From the NCBI GenBank assembly GCA_020137815.1, contig CM035353.1:453501-517500 (forward strand): a stretch of 64,000 nucleotides of DNA, in the 5' to 3' direction. The translations under genes were made by a program, and so were the position numbers. Origin of the DNA: Hormiphora californensis. Taxonomy: Eukaryota > Ctenophora > Tentaculata > Cydippida > Pleurobrachiidae. The notes below the pieces were generated by a model, which had not been told where the DNA came from, did not search any database, and saw only the letters and a list, made by a program, of their open reading frames with translations. Shown here one piece after another: positions 1 through 34,100 of the stretch (positions are counted from its first letter, which is position 1; each line of letters opens with the position of its first letter).

Positions 1-59
1 TGTAAACAGAAATGATCGTGGATCTGATGGCCACGTACATCGCCCACCAACTGAAAAAA

Positions 60-185
60 GGGAATATTGTTACCGACACAAGTAAACAACCAATCAGAAC
101 TCGTTATTTAGGTCACGTGACTCGTTATCAGCCAATCAGGGACCAGTATTTCCTGATTCGGTCGGTTCCTGATTGGTTATTAATA
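60..185 (+). mobile_element. Short dispersed MITE-like repeat, copy 1
   Basis: A unit of about 100 bp with imperfect inverted ends (ACCGAC...GTCGGT) encloses CCAATCAGAACTCG, a CACGTGAC E-box and CAGCCAATCAGG. The same core recurs near 6420-6530 (inverted), 25438-25524 and 59607-59675. There is no coding capacity. The two CCAAT boxes and the E-box could bind NF-Y or bHLH factors, which is inference. Confidence 0.6.
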
Positions 186-373
186 ATCCCAGTGTCCATG
201 AGTGTCCCCGTGCTGGCGATTACGTAAAAAACACTCAATAACTCACGTGCATTACCCACCCACTCTCTCCCCATCAACCCCCTTGACCACCAACCATATA
301 CAACAACCCCTCAATTTGGACGTGTATTTGTGTGTCCAAGGATTTACAGTTAGATGATCATGTATTCTTACAA

Positions 374-5625
<5,252 letters not shown>

Positions 5626-6094
5626 CTGGTGGGTTTTGTTTATACAAGTGTGTTATTGAATGCCGATAGATCTACATGCATGCTGGATATTTGTTGATTA
5701 ATTTGCCCAAACAAACAGATAGAGATGTTATATGTTTGAGAGACAAACAAAAGACAATTACGAACTGATGTAAACATGCGAGATGGTGGGGCCGTTATAT
5801 ATTTGGGGGAGAGAGGGTCGGTGCAAGGACGACACAATAACCCGTGTTAGGGTTTCACGAACGGTCAGTAAATTCAGCGAGATCACGTGCATGGAAAATT
5901 GTGTTGTTGGTGAAAAGGGAAAGAGGGGGGAGAGAGTTAAAACACATTGTGAGAAAGAGAGATGAGGAGAGGAGAGAGAGATGACGAGAGGGGGAGAGAG
6001 AGGAGAAGAGAGAGGAGAGAGAGGGAGGGAGAGAGAGAGACAGAGAGGAGAGAGGGAGGGAGGGAGAGAGAGACAGAGAGGAGAGAGAGAGAAG

Positions 6095-6133
<39 letters not shown>

Positions 6134-6414
6134 AGGGTATATAGATGATCGCGTGTCTATAACGCGTTATAGTTTTGCCGGGCCCGGATTAATTACAAAG
6201 TATACGCAGAGAAAGAGAGAGAGGAAGAAGCTATAGAGAGAGTGGTGCATTATATGAAGCCTTGTCAAGTAGAGTGATACAAGATGGGGGGGGGAGGGGG
6301 GGTTAGTGGTCGGGTTTGAAGAAAATTAAACTAAATCCATCTCTAGAACGTCAGTTATATATCAAAAAGAACAGCTTAATAGCTGCCCCTGCTTGCACCT
6401 CCAGGATATCTTAC

Positions 6415-6535
6415 GGGGACGGACCGAATCAGGAAATACTGGTTCCGGATTGGCTGATAACCAGTCACATGACCTAAATAACGAGTTATGATTGGTTGTT
6501 TACTTGTTTCGGTCGGTTCCTGGTTTGATGCGTGC
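6415..6535 (-). mobile_element. Short dispersed MITE-like repeat, copy 2
   Basis: This is the reverse complement of the unit at 60-185, with the same paired CCAAT boxes and ACCGACCGAA-type ends. The E-box is changed to CATGTGAC when read on the family strand. Confidence 0.6.
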
Positions 6536-7426
6536 CTCCCGATCAAGTACTGCACTCGGCGGCAATTCAGAAATACCTTTCGGGCAGTACATGACGTATC
6601 GGGAGGTGCATCTAAATTATAAAACCCTAGCTGAGACGTTTCCTGCATGGGGGTCGTCCCCGGAAGATCTTCTGGAGGAACAATTAGGGATCAGGCTGTC
6701 AGACTCTACCACCGCTGATTGGTACAACAGATGGCAAACCAACAACATACCACTTCTCTAGTCTCTATACTACCACGATAGCTGAAACATGTCTGAGGGC
6801 GCCGACCCGATCTGAGCGCACTAGGTAATTGAGGTACGAAGATATCATGAATAGGGTAGCGACTGGTTATTTGGTGCATCAGATTTGGATTTATAGACAT
6901 CAGTGGGCTTGGCATGAGTTCTGACTAGCCCACTGATGTCTAAAAATTCAAATCTGGTGAACCTGCTGGCCTGTTGTGTTTCAAATTAGCTGCCATTTCA
7001 AATAGCCAGTCGCTACCCTTCACTTCTTGTGACATGTCACTGACAAGTATACCATTTAATTTCCCCTCAATTAATCGATTATTACATGTTTCTCTCCCAT
7101 TTCAACCTTCATTTATTTCACCTTCTGCGAATACCACCTGCTCTACCTCTGTACTGACTGATCTTCTCCTCTGCTGCTCAATCTCATTTTCACTTTATTT
7201 ATAAACACAGCGGCACGTGCAATAACAAACTGATAGCATGCAGAATGTGAAACAATGGTAGATATCATATGGGGGCCGGGGAGAGACATGAATTTTACTG
7301 TGCGTATTTGTTTGGAAAACAATCAAAGACCGAGCAAGTGATTAAATAAACATCCATTGAGTGCTTGAAATGTTACAAGCACATGCTCCCATGCTCGCTC
7401 AAGTCTTTCGCAGGAAGCTTTGAGAA

Positions 7427-7455
7427 GAGAGAGGAGAGAGAGAGAGAGAGAGAGT

Positions 7456-7528
<73 letters not shown>

Positions 7529-7670
7529 AGAGAGATATGTCACGTGGTATTCAATTTGGAAGCACGTGATGTTCATGAGCATCTTGACAAGCGCACAACA
7601 TGATATACTACATGCTCCTCTCAATTCCTGATTACTATAAAACACCTCCATCTATCCGTTTTCCACACTC

Positions 7671-7737
<67 letters not shown>

Positions 7738-7788
7738 CATCCCTCTCTCTCTCTCTCGTCTCTCATCACCTCGCTCTCTAGCTAGGCT

Positions 7789-7860
<72 letters not shown>
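7427..7860. repeat. GA then CT microsatellites
   Basis: A GA tract (about 7427-7523) is followed by CT tracts (about 7673-7733 and 7795-7860). Together they could form a long inverted hairpin. Arg-Glu and Ser-Leu reading frames here are repeat artefacts. Confidence 0.9.
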
Positions 7861-7865
<5 letters not shown>

Positions 7866-9149
7866 ATCTTCTTTCCTGAGACCACTTTCCGTCAGTAGGT
7901 TCGCGAAAAGAAAACCGGCGCAATAAACCATCTTGAAAGGCTCTAACCATGCTAGGTATGTCCAAGGAACAAAATGATTGGCTCTATCGTATATCCGGAT
8001 ATAGTGATCTGAGTTCTCTATAGCCCGTGCTGTATGATTTTCGTCCCTTTCCCATTGGATTCATCTCCATCCCACGGGTTTACAGTTTTCAGGTCAGAGA
8101 GGGACCGGGGCAAGGTCTCGAGCGCCCAAAAGTGTCTTTTTCGACTCACCGACCCCCGGCCCCCCGTCTGCCCTTAACTTTTAAATTCAAAAACAAACCA
8201 GAACATAAAGGTTAGATTAAAAAGTTCTATGATGCAGTACACATTATTATTAATATAACTCAGGTTCTACACATACACTAATATACACACTTACTAAACA
8301 CTTGTCACGTACTTGTCACGTACTAAACACTTGTCACTTTAATACATTACAGTTCAGTATTAGGAAATTGAAAAACAGCGTCAAAAGAATAGCAGACATA
8401 TTTCATTTATTGGTTAGACTGAAACTGAAATTAGTATCTCCTTTTTGTCACTGCATAAATACTCAACAAGCATATGTCCTACCATCTGTTGAGTGCGAGG
8501 GACAGTCAGCTCACACTGAGGGTACACTGTGCAGGTGGGATCTGGTTAAAATACAGTCTCGACTTAACGCATGCTAAATTCTTACAGCTTGACGCGGAAC
8601 ACTATCGAGTGTGTTCTGTCTCACTACCCAATTGAAGGGTTTCTAGATTCTAAAACCTACACAGACTGAACTTTGAGACTTTATGCGGAGACCATATTGG
8701 GACAGCTGTACTAGTCACCATAGAAGCTATACTGCGCACATTATTCATACACTGTCAGTTGACAACTGAATTCAAATATAGTATGTTGTTCAATGTACGT
8801 TGTGTGTGGCTACAATTATAGTTCATCACACGTCCCTATTTTAAAGTTCTCTATTAAATCATGCTCCTTTCTCTCCCATTCTTTTTTCAAGCGTGATCTC
8901 AGTATAATATCTCCCAATTCTCATCTCCCTGCGTGTTGTTACAGCGATAGCATCTCAGAGCTGCAGTCCTTGTTATTCTTTAGACGTTACAGAAGATTTC
9001 CGTTCGATGTTTTGCGTACCCTGAAATTGGGGATGGTGTTAAATGAATTGTTAAATGAATTGACCGTGTTAAACGTTGCCTTGTTGTTTGTTAATAAGGT
9101 TTGAACAAAACAAGTTAAACGCGTGTCAATATGTCACGAATAATAATAC

Positions 9150-9275
9150 AGTCCCGATTTACCGGAACCCCGATTTACCGGAACCCCGATTAACCGGGGT
9201 ATAAACTTCCCCCGATAGAGGAAATTAACAGGAAAACTCCTTCCCCCGAGCATCCCGGTAAATAGGGGTCTGACC
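9150..9275. mobile_element. Pogo/Tigger-like MITE, copy 1
   Basis: The inverted ends are based on CCCCGATTTACCGG and read CCCGGTAAATAGGGGTC on the right. The interior repeats the same motif. The family recurs at about 13406-13495, 22600-22665, 44727-44867 and 48365-48505. TA flanks and CAGTCGGACC ends in the best copies suggest a pogo/Tc1-type origin. Confidence 0.6.
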
Positions 9276-9404
9276 ATTTTAATTTGTATAATTAATTAAT
9301 TATACAACTGTATTAATATGATTGGTGGCACTGTATCACACGGGAGTCAAAACACGTGGTGGCCACAGCTAGTGCCTGGTGAAATTTTAACACTTTGGAT
9401 GACG

Positions 9405-9670
9405 TCATACTAGATCAGTACTGCAATTGTTGGTAATGAATATTCCAATCGAATTGTGGGATAAATTTTAAATTTATCAGTCGAATTGTAAACAAAATCT
9501 TGTTATGTTCTAACCCTCCCTTTACATTTGCGGGGCGTGCGAAAAACAGTCTAACTTAGCAAAACAAAATCATGATTTTGTTTACAATTCGACTGATAAA
9601 TTTAAAATAAATTTAAAATATCCCACAATTCGATTGGAATAGTCATGATCATTACCACTGATCTATGGTT
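9405..9670. mobile_element. Foldback element
   Basis: Arms containing TTCCAATCGAATTGTGGGAT and AATTTATCAGTCGAATTG (9440-9510) recur inverted at 9570-9640. A loop of about 60 bp separates them. GATCAGT/TGATCT sequences lie outside the arms. It has no coding content. Confidence 0.7.
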
Positions 9671-10144
9671 GGACATTTTATAATCCCATGTTTTTGTCAG
9701 ATGCTCTCAAGTCTCATATATGAGCTAGTCAATTAAAGCCCTGGAAATATTGGCAGTGAAAAATTGACCCACGCCTGTCCCCCGGGGGGCTGTATGTTAT
9801 ATCATACCCCCACAAGTGCAGGAAGCCGTATTACATGTGTCTATAATTGTAGCAATATGGTGGGCCATTTTTCGGTGATCGACCGTTATAGTCGACACTA
9901 TATATCATGATGTCAGAATTGCAACTTCATAGTTCATGTAGTATGGCGCCAATTCCTTTCAAATGACACTGTAGCATTCCCAGAGACTTCACGGCGCGAT
10001 CTCATCCCCCCCCCCCCCTGATCTACAAATTTTTACAGATTCGAGGTGTTTTAATAATATATAATGGTTACCCACGTACCATACACAACGAATCTATGAA
10101 AATTCATATATACCGAAAAAGAGCTTCATACACAATAAAATGCA

Positions 10145-25629
<15,485 letters not shown>

Positions 25630-26439
25630 CTCATGTGTATCTATCTGGAAATATATATTGATGTTGGTGAGACTAAAGAAGTTGTTATCAAAGAAGTTAC
25701 GATAACTTGGAAATTGTTTGCCGATCATAAAATTACTATTGGGGTGTGGGCTGTGGTTTTTTAAACCCCCTTTTGGAGAACCTCACGAGTTGTACCTGAC
25801 CCATAGTTCAGATACAAGAAATAGCCAGGACTATTATAAATTTATGTTGCAAAACTATTAGTATGTATTTATAAGTGGATAAAAATTAATCGCATCTTTG
25901 TTTTCAAAATAATATAATAACTCGGAAGTATTGTTATTATTATCTAACTAAAAGAGGTGCTTACAGAAACTCAATATTGGCAACTGGTCTAGATCCACTG
26001 AGGGAATGTTATGAGACAGAAAGGGAAATAGGAATACTGGTCATGGTAACAACCTGCTATTTCTGTTTCTATATTTTTCTCTTTCTCTATCTCTTTCTCT
26101 CATTGTCCCCTCTATTTCGGCCTCTCATTGCAGTATAGGGCTGCTATTACAATGTGATTGCATTGACCTCACCTTTTGTGCCATCTAGTTCTCGTATTGT
26201 ATTTTCTATTATATTTCATCACTGATCCTCAACTTATTTTTCTCTTTCTCTTTCTCACTCCCTCTCTCTCCCTCCCTCTCTCTCTTTCCTTCCTCTGTCC
26301 CTATACCTATCACACATTATGTGTGTCATGGTAGCTATGGATGGTTGCTATGGTAACCAACGTAAGTGGTACAAAATTCATTATAGCTCCCCCAATAGCA
26401 CACGATGTACCATAGCTACCCCACCGAGTTTTCGAGTGG

Positions 26440-27215
26440 AGAAGAAGAGAGGGTTAGAGAGGGAGAGAGAGGGTTAGAGAGGGAGAGAGAGAGGAGAGAG
26501 AGAGAGAGAGAGAGAGGAGAGAGGAGGGAAGAGAGGGAGAAGGTAGAGTTTTTTTGAAGACTAAAGAAGCAAGAAGCCAAACGAAGGGCGATAAAAGTAA
26601 AAAGAAAGCGAGGCACAAGCGAATGCAGCCTCTAAAAGAGCGGAGGTGAGATAGGAGCGAGGGCGAAAGCGAGGCGGGGCGAGAGTAGCGAGGACTGGGG
26701 AGGGGAAGATGAGGGGGGGATGCGGAAAGAGGAGGGGAACAGAGTGGACGGAGGGTGAATGGGGGGAGAGGAGACGAGAGAGAGGAAGTTGGTATAGGGA
26801 GGGACGGGAGAGGGAGCGGGAGAGGGAGAGGAGAGGGAGAGGGACTAGTAGGAGGGCGAGCGAGAGGTGAATGAGCTGTCAGGGATGATGGTAGAGGAGA
26901 GGGAGAGGGGAGGAGAGCAGTGAGAGGGTAGAGGGAGAGGGAGGAAGAGGGAGAGGAGAGGGAGAGGGAGCGGCGAGAGGGAGAGGGAGAGGGATGAGGG
27001 AGATGATAGAGGAGGAGAGGGGAGGAGGGACAGAGGGAGAGGGGAGAGGGAGAGGGAAGGGAGAGGGAGAGGGAGAGTGAAGAGTGAGAGGGAGAGGGAG
27101 AGGGAGAGGGAGATAGCGGAGAGGGGAGAGGAGAGGGAAGGGAGGAGAGGGCCAGGGATGAGGCGAGAGGGAGGGAGGAGAGGGAGGGGAGGGGAGAGGG
27201 AGAAGAGGGAGATGC
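26440..27215. repeat. Polypurine minisatellite-like block (GGGAGA-rich)
   Basis: About 780 bp of almost uninterrupted purines on the plus strand, based on GGGAGA and GAGAGG. The 330-codon Ser/Pro/Leu-rich frame on the minus strand is a by-product of the composition. Confidence 0.85.
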
Positions 27216-27739
27216 TTGTTCGGGAGACATTTTGCTAAATGAGCTCCGTCTCACTATATAGTAGTTCTCCAGCAAGATCTCTAGTGACATAACATAGAAG
27301 AGACGGACAATACGTACACCATCTGTCCATAACTGGTTCGCCGCTAGACTGTGGGGTGGCTCAAAGGGTAAAAGAGGACGAAGAAGCACAGGAAGAAGAG
27401 ACCATCCCGCAGAGGAGCTGTGTAAAACTGCAGCTTTTGTGACCAAACAAATTGAAGCACCAGACAGCGCTCATGAATCGACTGGAAGGATACTAATGAT
27501 ACTTGTGAACGAGACGCGAAGCTGTCTGAGCCAAAACTACGTACGCTTGCGTTATGAAACAATTCAAGGATGGAAAACCGACGGAACGAGCTCCAGTTAA
27601 CTGTTGATACAAATGACTCATGATTCTGGCAGAAACAATTTATGTGAGATAGGGGTATATGGCAGTTGGCACATAGAATATCTGCCTCCTCTCTCTACTC
27701 TACTCTATCTATATATCTATATCTCTTATCTCTGTTCTC

Positions 27740-27788
<49 letters not shown>

Positions 27789-28610
27789 ATAATAATACCA
27801 TAAATATAATTCGGGCTGCCCTGGGTAACACATGATATGTGTCACGTGATAATTTCTCGCTTGTCCCATCTTCCCTGGGATCAGTATAGCAATTCTCTCT
27901 CTGTATCTATGTCTTACACTCTCTGTTGTCCTCTATATATCCCTGTCTCTATCCTCCCTATCCTCTCTGTCTCCCTATCCTCCATGTCTCTATATTCCTA
28001 TATATTGGCCACACCAGCGAGAGGGAACATCTGTCAGTCAGTGTGACAGTAAGTGTGGTGTCTGAGAGCAGCGATAAACGAAAAGAAGGAAAAGAGGAGA
28101 AAGGAGAAAAGGACAAGAGCGGAGGAGTAGAGGAAAAAAGAAAGGAGCGGCGAGGGAGGGGGGGCGGGAGGGCGGTGGAGGAGTAGAGCAATAAGACGGG
28201 GACTCGCACGGGTAATCTTTGACGGGGTACATAGAAAGAGAGAGAGAGATGAGAGAGGCAGACCTGTTTTTGTCAATGAGAGATCCTTGATACGAGTACA
28301 CTCTCCTTTCCCGTCTCGAGAGTCCGAGGGTGATGAAGAGAGTTGACCCTTGAGTTGGATGAAGAAGAGGTCGAGCTAGCGATGCAAGGGAATTAGGAGC
28401 AAGAAAGATACGTTTATCATAAGCTCGGCAGTACAGATGAAGAGGTTGCATTGGAGAGTAAAGGCTGAGAGATCGCAGGGGATGAGGAGATATTGAGGTT
28501 TGGAAGAGATGAGAGAGGAGATAATGGATGGAGGGAGATTAAACAGAGAGATGATGAGAGAAGCAGAGTGATGAGAGGAGAGAGAGAAGAGAGAGGTACA
28601 GAGAGAAGAG

Positions 28611-28643
<33 letters not shown>

Positions 28644-29518
28644 GGAGCAGAACGAGATGTGAGAGAGAGAGGAGAGAGAGGAGAGAGAGACAGAGACAGA
28701 GAGAGAGAGAGAGGGATGCTAATGACCAATGCCAGGTATGCCTGTGCCCTGTAGTATTATAACAGCATAAATTTTTGCTGCATGCAGCTGTATAAAAGGT
28801 ATTGCTGGAAAGATTCAAAGAAGCTCTCTCTCTCTCAGTACAGGCACTTAGGCTGCTTCTTTATGAGTTGCTCAGTAGCCGAGCTGTGGCCGGACGAGGA
28901 GAGAGTCAGAACATCTCCAACAACGTGGCCAGAATGTGGTAGTTACACTAGCAGTTTTGGTTATGTACACAAAGGAAAAACTACCGTTTAGTATAGCAGT
29001 TTTGGTTATGTATACAAACTGTACTACATGGCGGAAGTGCACCACACAACTATTATAGCAGTGGCTGGTGATATATATCTACTAGCTGGTGATCGGGAAC
29101 TATGACTGTGACACCAATATGAATAACATGATAGAGCTAGTATAAGATTAAGAGTTTATAAATCCACCAGAACAGAGTTTAGTTTCAATAATTGACTTTG
29201 AGTAGATCTCGATAATTCACAAAGCGCGATTACGAATGCACGTGCTGCACATGAAGTTGCGTCAAAGAACTACAGCTACTCAATGGCCAGGTCTTTGAGC
29301 CAAAATATTGAACGGATTCTATAGATCAAAGATTCAGAGGCCTAATACAATTCAAAATTAGGATACTTTACCGTTGGCATATGAATGAGTCAAATAGCCA
29401 AACATACTGGACCCCCTGAGTTGCTCATTAGCGATACTGCAATAGTAATATAATGGGATTGGGACCGGGGGCAATGAGATTCTGCGAATCCATTTTCATG
29501 AGCAGGGAAGATGAAGAG

Positions 29519-29551
29519 AAAGATGAGAGAGAGGGAGAGAGAGTGAGAGAG

Positions 29552-29647
<96 letters not shown>

Positions 29648-29655
29648 AGAGAGAG
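29519..29655. repeat. GA microsatellite
   Basis: Almost pure (GA)n for more than 100 bp. It has no gene context. Confidence 0.95.
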
Positions 29656-31179
29656 ATCGATGGTGTGATCACATATTGCGAGGGCGAAATAGAGAGATCC
29701 TTTTCAATAGTCTCTATTCGCTTCACCACTACCGATGCCCGATGGGCAATTCATTTATTCTCACAAGTCACATTTTGGAAAGTTATACACCCAAACTCAA
29801 TTCTTCTGTCTGGCCAGACAGCAATTCTTGGAATTTGAAGACTGTCAAAAACAGGGGAGTTTGTCTAACGACTAAAGCACAGAAGTATACAAAAAGCTGT
29901 AAGAAATCATATAAATTTAGGGAGCTGCTAGCTTAGGATTGGCTTTGGAAAGGAGACTTGTCTAGCTCGACCCTCTCTTACCAATGTAAAAGAGGGATAG
30001 AACATTGCATAACAAGGGGAGACTTTATCTAGCACTGGACCTAGAAAATATTAACCTCGTGCGTGATCGGGTTTCACGAGTGGGAGTGCAGCCCCGTGCT
30101 AAGATAACAGAAAATCACTTCTGAAACACCCACACAACAAACGCTAGCTGAATAAGAGAATTACAACAATGACAGAACTAAACAAGGGACAAAGAAACAG
30201 CTTGTAATTACATCTCATCTATTATCCTTGAGAATTATAGGCCAGCTCCTCAATGGCTGATTGTAATATGCGTGTTTTATCGCCTAGCAACGTGACAGAT
30301 ACAAATTGGTACTGCCAATTAGGCCATACAGAATTGTTTATCCAACTCATGATTCGCATGGCATAATTCAATATCTAACACACAGTGGTAGTATTATATT
30401 CCGAATTTGTCAAATGCATGAGTCAATTAATTATATCAGTTGAATATTTTACTCACCCCTTTAACACCTGGCGGTAGTCCCGGGTAATAACTTTGCATAT
30501 CCATCGTAGTCTCTCAGATTTAACATAGAACTTACTATAAAACAGGCATTTGTTTATCTTAGTGTGTTCGAGTTAACTTTATTTCACGCCCACTACGGTT
30601 GGCTTGTTTTGCTCAAACCTGCGAAGAGAGGAGTCGAGCAAGGCAACGGAGTCCCAATTGTTCTAACGCGGTATCTGAACACCTGGCAGCAACTCAGCAT
30701 CCGTCACCATCTACTATTGGTTGCGATAACTGGGGTGGCATGATTTTGACGGTCGCGTTAGATGATAAAATGATTTTGTCATCCAACGCGACCGTTAAAA
30801 TGGTTAAATTTTAACAGCGCTCAAGTGTGTGCGGGTTTAAAATCAAAATTTTAATTTTAACTTTGGTGTGTGCTGAGTCAGCACACACCAAAGTACTGCT
30901 GACCCTTACTTTTTTGGACATAGAATTAGAATTAGAATTAGAATTAGAATTAGAAACAAAAAACAGAAAATGTAGCCGAAATATGCGACTGTAGCCATCT
31001 GTGTCCAAATAAGAAGAGACCCAAAAAACAAAGATCGTACATATGATCACCGAGCAAGCATCGTACACACATCGCGAAACCCAGGGATTTGCGAGCATGC
31101 ACGTAACCGGCCCCCTGTAGGGTGGTCATATGTACGGTCAAGACCCACACACACACACCCTCAAACAGAAGTTCATAGT

Positions 31180-34100
31180 TCATGTATTGCACGATTGATT
31201 TGATACCCATGAGTCTCTAAGCAGTTTGCAGCTCTTGAGGAACCGGTTAAGATAGCTGCAGTGGTATTCAGAGAATACTGTGGGGAAATCCTTTTCTGCG
31301 ATGGCGGATCTTAGTGATTCAGGGAGGGTGACTCGTATATGGTGGTATGCTGGACAGGTGGTGATGACATGTTCCTCGCTTTCGAGTATCGTTTCAGGGA
31401 AGGGGAGGTTGTCAAGTAGCCGTCGATTCAGGTCGTCGCAGCAAAATCTACAGTGTTTGGGTTGGTTTGACTGGGTGTATCTTGAGGTTTCGATCCTGAG
31501 GTCGTGGGCACTAACTCGGATTTTGCTTACCTCCTTCCTGTCCGCTCTTTTTATGTTCAAGTAATCCTCGTAGCCGTAGCTTGGTTTAACCGAATTGTAG
31601 AAGTGCATTTTTGACTGCTTCTGGCGAAGTGATTCCCAGTGGGTAACCATCTGATGTTCCATGGTTTGCCTTGCGGGGGCCGTTACTACTGTGGAGCTTG
31701 TTCCAGAAGGTGTACCAGTCCAGGTCCAAAGTTTTCTGCTCCTTTGCTGCTAGACCTAGAAGTGAGTCTTCATCGCCACACTTGGACATGACCCTGGCGA
31801 AGTAGTGGAGGCATTGGTTCAGTACCGTGATCGAAACTGGAGCTCTACCAGTCTCCCCGTAGCAAGCGGTGTTGGTGCTCTTTTTATGCACCCCAAGTGC
31901 CCATTTGATGAATTTGAGTTGCACTTTCTCGAAAGGGTCAGCGGTTATCCGCTTCATGTACGTTTCACAGTTTGCAGGTGTAGAGTGGAGTACCTTGGCA
32001 GATTCGGAATACGGGAGCCAGATTGGGCAGCCGTATGTGATGATGGAGTTATTAGAGCGTCAAAGAGCTTGAAAGCTGCCCAAGCTGAGAGGGAGTCACC
32101 ATTCACTGTTTTCCTCAGGAGAAAGACGGCTTTACTCCCTTTGGTGGAGAGGTTAGTGATTGCCGCCTTCATACTTCCGCTGGCAGAGAATACAATACCC
32201 AGGTAGGTGTACTCTTTTACCGAATCAAGTGTTTTACCGAGCAGCTGAAATCCATGGCTGTCCTTCAGAACTCTGCCGGAAGGATTAAAGACTAGGATCT
32301 TAGTCTTTTCTGTATTTATCTCTAGCTCCCAGGTGGTAGCGTAATCTCCCAAGATAGCAAGGAGGCTGTCCATCGAGCCGCTATCGAGTGCTAGCAACAC
32401 AATGTCATCGGCCCACAATAGGTGGTTGACATCACAGCCCCCTAGTACTGGAAATAGTCCTTTCGAGCTATTTAAGAGTTGGGACATTTCGTCAAGGAAC
32501 ATCTTGAAAAACTCCGGGCTAAGGGGGTGTCCTTGTTCGGTTCCGATCCTTACAAGGAATGACTGGGATATCATACCGCTCAGTTTTATTGATGTTCTGG
32601 AGTTGCAGTACATGTCCGAGATACTGGCGAAGAACCCACCACATATACCCATATGATCTAGCTTCTTGAGTAAGGCGATCCTACAGACCGAGTCAAAGGC
32701 TTTACGGTAGTCGACGAAGCAAGCAAAAACTCGCTGTTTCTTCTTCTTCAAGTATTTCTCCAGAATCGTTTTCAGTACCAGTGTATGATCATTTGTTTGT
32801 CCACCTTTCGCGAATCCCTGTTGGTTTGGGGTATCGGGACATACTTTGGCCCGGAACAAAGTAAGCCTGTTCAGGAGAATACTGCTATAAAGCTTTCCAA
32901 TGCAGCTTCCCAAGGTTATCGCCCGGTAGTTGTCAGGGTTAGCTGTTGATCCCTTCTTGTGAATTACTGTTGTCAGGGACGTGTTCCATGGGTAGCAACC
33001 GATAGTGAGGCATCCGTTAAACAGTTTTAGTAGCACCAGTTTGAGATCCAGAGATGAGGATCGTAGCATTTCATTGGCTACTTGATCAAGGGAGGGGCTT
33101 TTCCCGTTCTTAAGGTCTTTAATTGAGTTAGATAGCTCATCCATGGAAATTGGGCAAGAGAGCTCATCGGCGATTGACCTTTCCGGGATGGACGCTGCTG
33201 TCTCCGGTATGGGGTGATCATCTGCTGGTTTGTCACATTTGGAGTCGTACAGACCCTTGAAGAAGGTATAAAAGATGTGAAGGTCCTCAATGTCAAAGTT
33301 TATCGCATTCGTTGATGTTTCTGACTTGAGCCTCTGTAACCCAGGCCAGTTGAGTTGACGGGTGTCAAGGTGACTAATCTTATTGTTCAGTCGCCAGAGG
33401 TATCCGTTTTTCTTCCTCCTGGTAAGGTTACGATAACTTCTTTTCGCTGTGTGGTACCTCTCGCTGGCTGGAGTGTTGTAGCAATCATCCGATACCTTGG
33501 CACCAGCATTGTCAAGTGACCTCTTGGCTCTAGAACATTCTTTATCGTACCACGGTTTACCCTTCTTCTTTGCTTTTCGTTGTTTCAAGGTTGAAACAGC
33601 AAGGTTCTGGAGCAGTTCGGTAGTCTTGTTGTTCAGGTCTTGAATGTTGGATTTGTCGTCGAGTGGCATTTGGAGGAGTTCGTGTAGCCGACTTTGGACC
33701 GACCGTTCCATCTGGTTCATAAGAAATTGAGTACTTGATTTGTTGTTACAGGCTTCCCATACAAATCCAGCCGGTGCTGAGGTGAAGTTCATTTCCCGTC
33801 TATGGGCTGCAACCGTGTAGGGTAGTATAGGATTGAGAGTCATTCTCAGTGGTCTGTGGTCAGAGATGGGATAGAGTTTATCCACAGAGAATGAATGGAT
33901 ACGCTCAAAGAGATCGATGTCGGTACAACAGTAGTCCACCATGCTGGCACCGTTAGGACGAACACAGGTTGGCGAACCGAAGATGTCTCCGATAGTTCTC
34001 CCATTGGCAATCACGAGACCGTTGGTTCGTACGAATTCTAGAAGTGCCTTTCCTTTCGAATTTTCTTTGACGTCCTCACATGATCTCTCTGGTAGGGTTG

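Larger units (their letters stand above)
5626..10140. other. Interval between FoxL2 and PDE9, no gene found
   Basis: I see no convincing coding exon here, though an upstream FoxL2 exon could lie in the first part. Contents in order are GA-rich DNA (5944-6130), a G-run (6283-6302), an inverted copy of the dispersed MITE (about 6420-6530), small hairpins (6531-6615, 6878-6960), GA and CT microsatellites (7427-7523, 7673-7860), a pogo-like MITE (about 9150-9275) and a foldback (9405-9670). Confidence 0.5.
25645..30920. other. Interval upstream of PDE9, no gene found
   Basis: The PDE9 promoter and any 5' noncoding exon should lie here, but no TATA box or CpG cluster is evident. I see CT-rich DNA (26070-26300), a polypurine block (26440-27215), CT and GA tracts (27742-27784, 28617-28715, 29519-29655) and two short palindromes (about 30745-30800 and 30865-30890). 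A short open stretch at 28841-28930 is flanked by splice-like ends but resembles nothing I know. Confidence 0.45.

Noticed and set aside
7860-7965. Possible minus-strand exon beginning ATG near 7950
   Set aside because: The frame runs straight into a GA repeat and no donor links it to FoxL2.
26454-27446. 330-codon Ser/Pro/Leu-rich frame on the minus strand
   Set aside because: It follows from the polypurine block; no family resemblance, splice logic or conserved motif.
28841-28930. Possible plus-strand exon (frame with SVAELWPDEERVRTS)
   Set aside because: Splice-like ends exist, but there is no neighbouring exon, homologue or start codon to support a gene.
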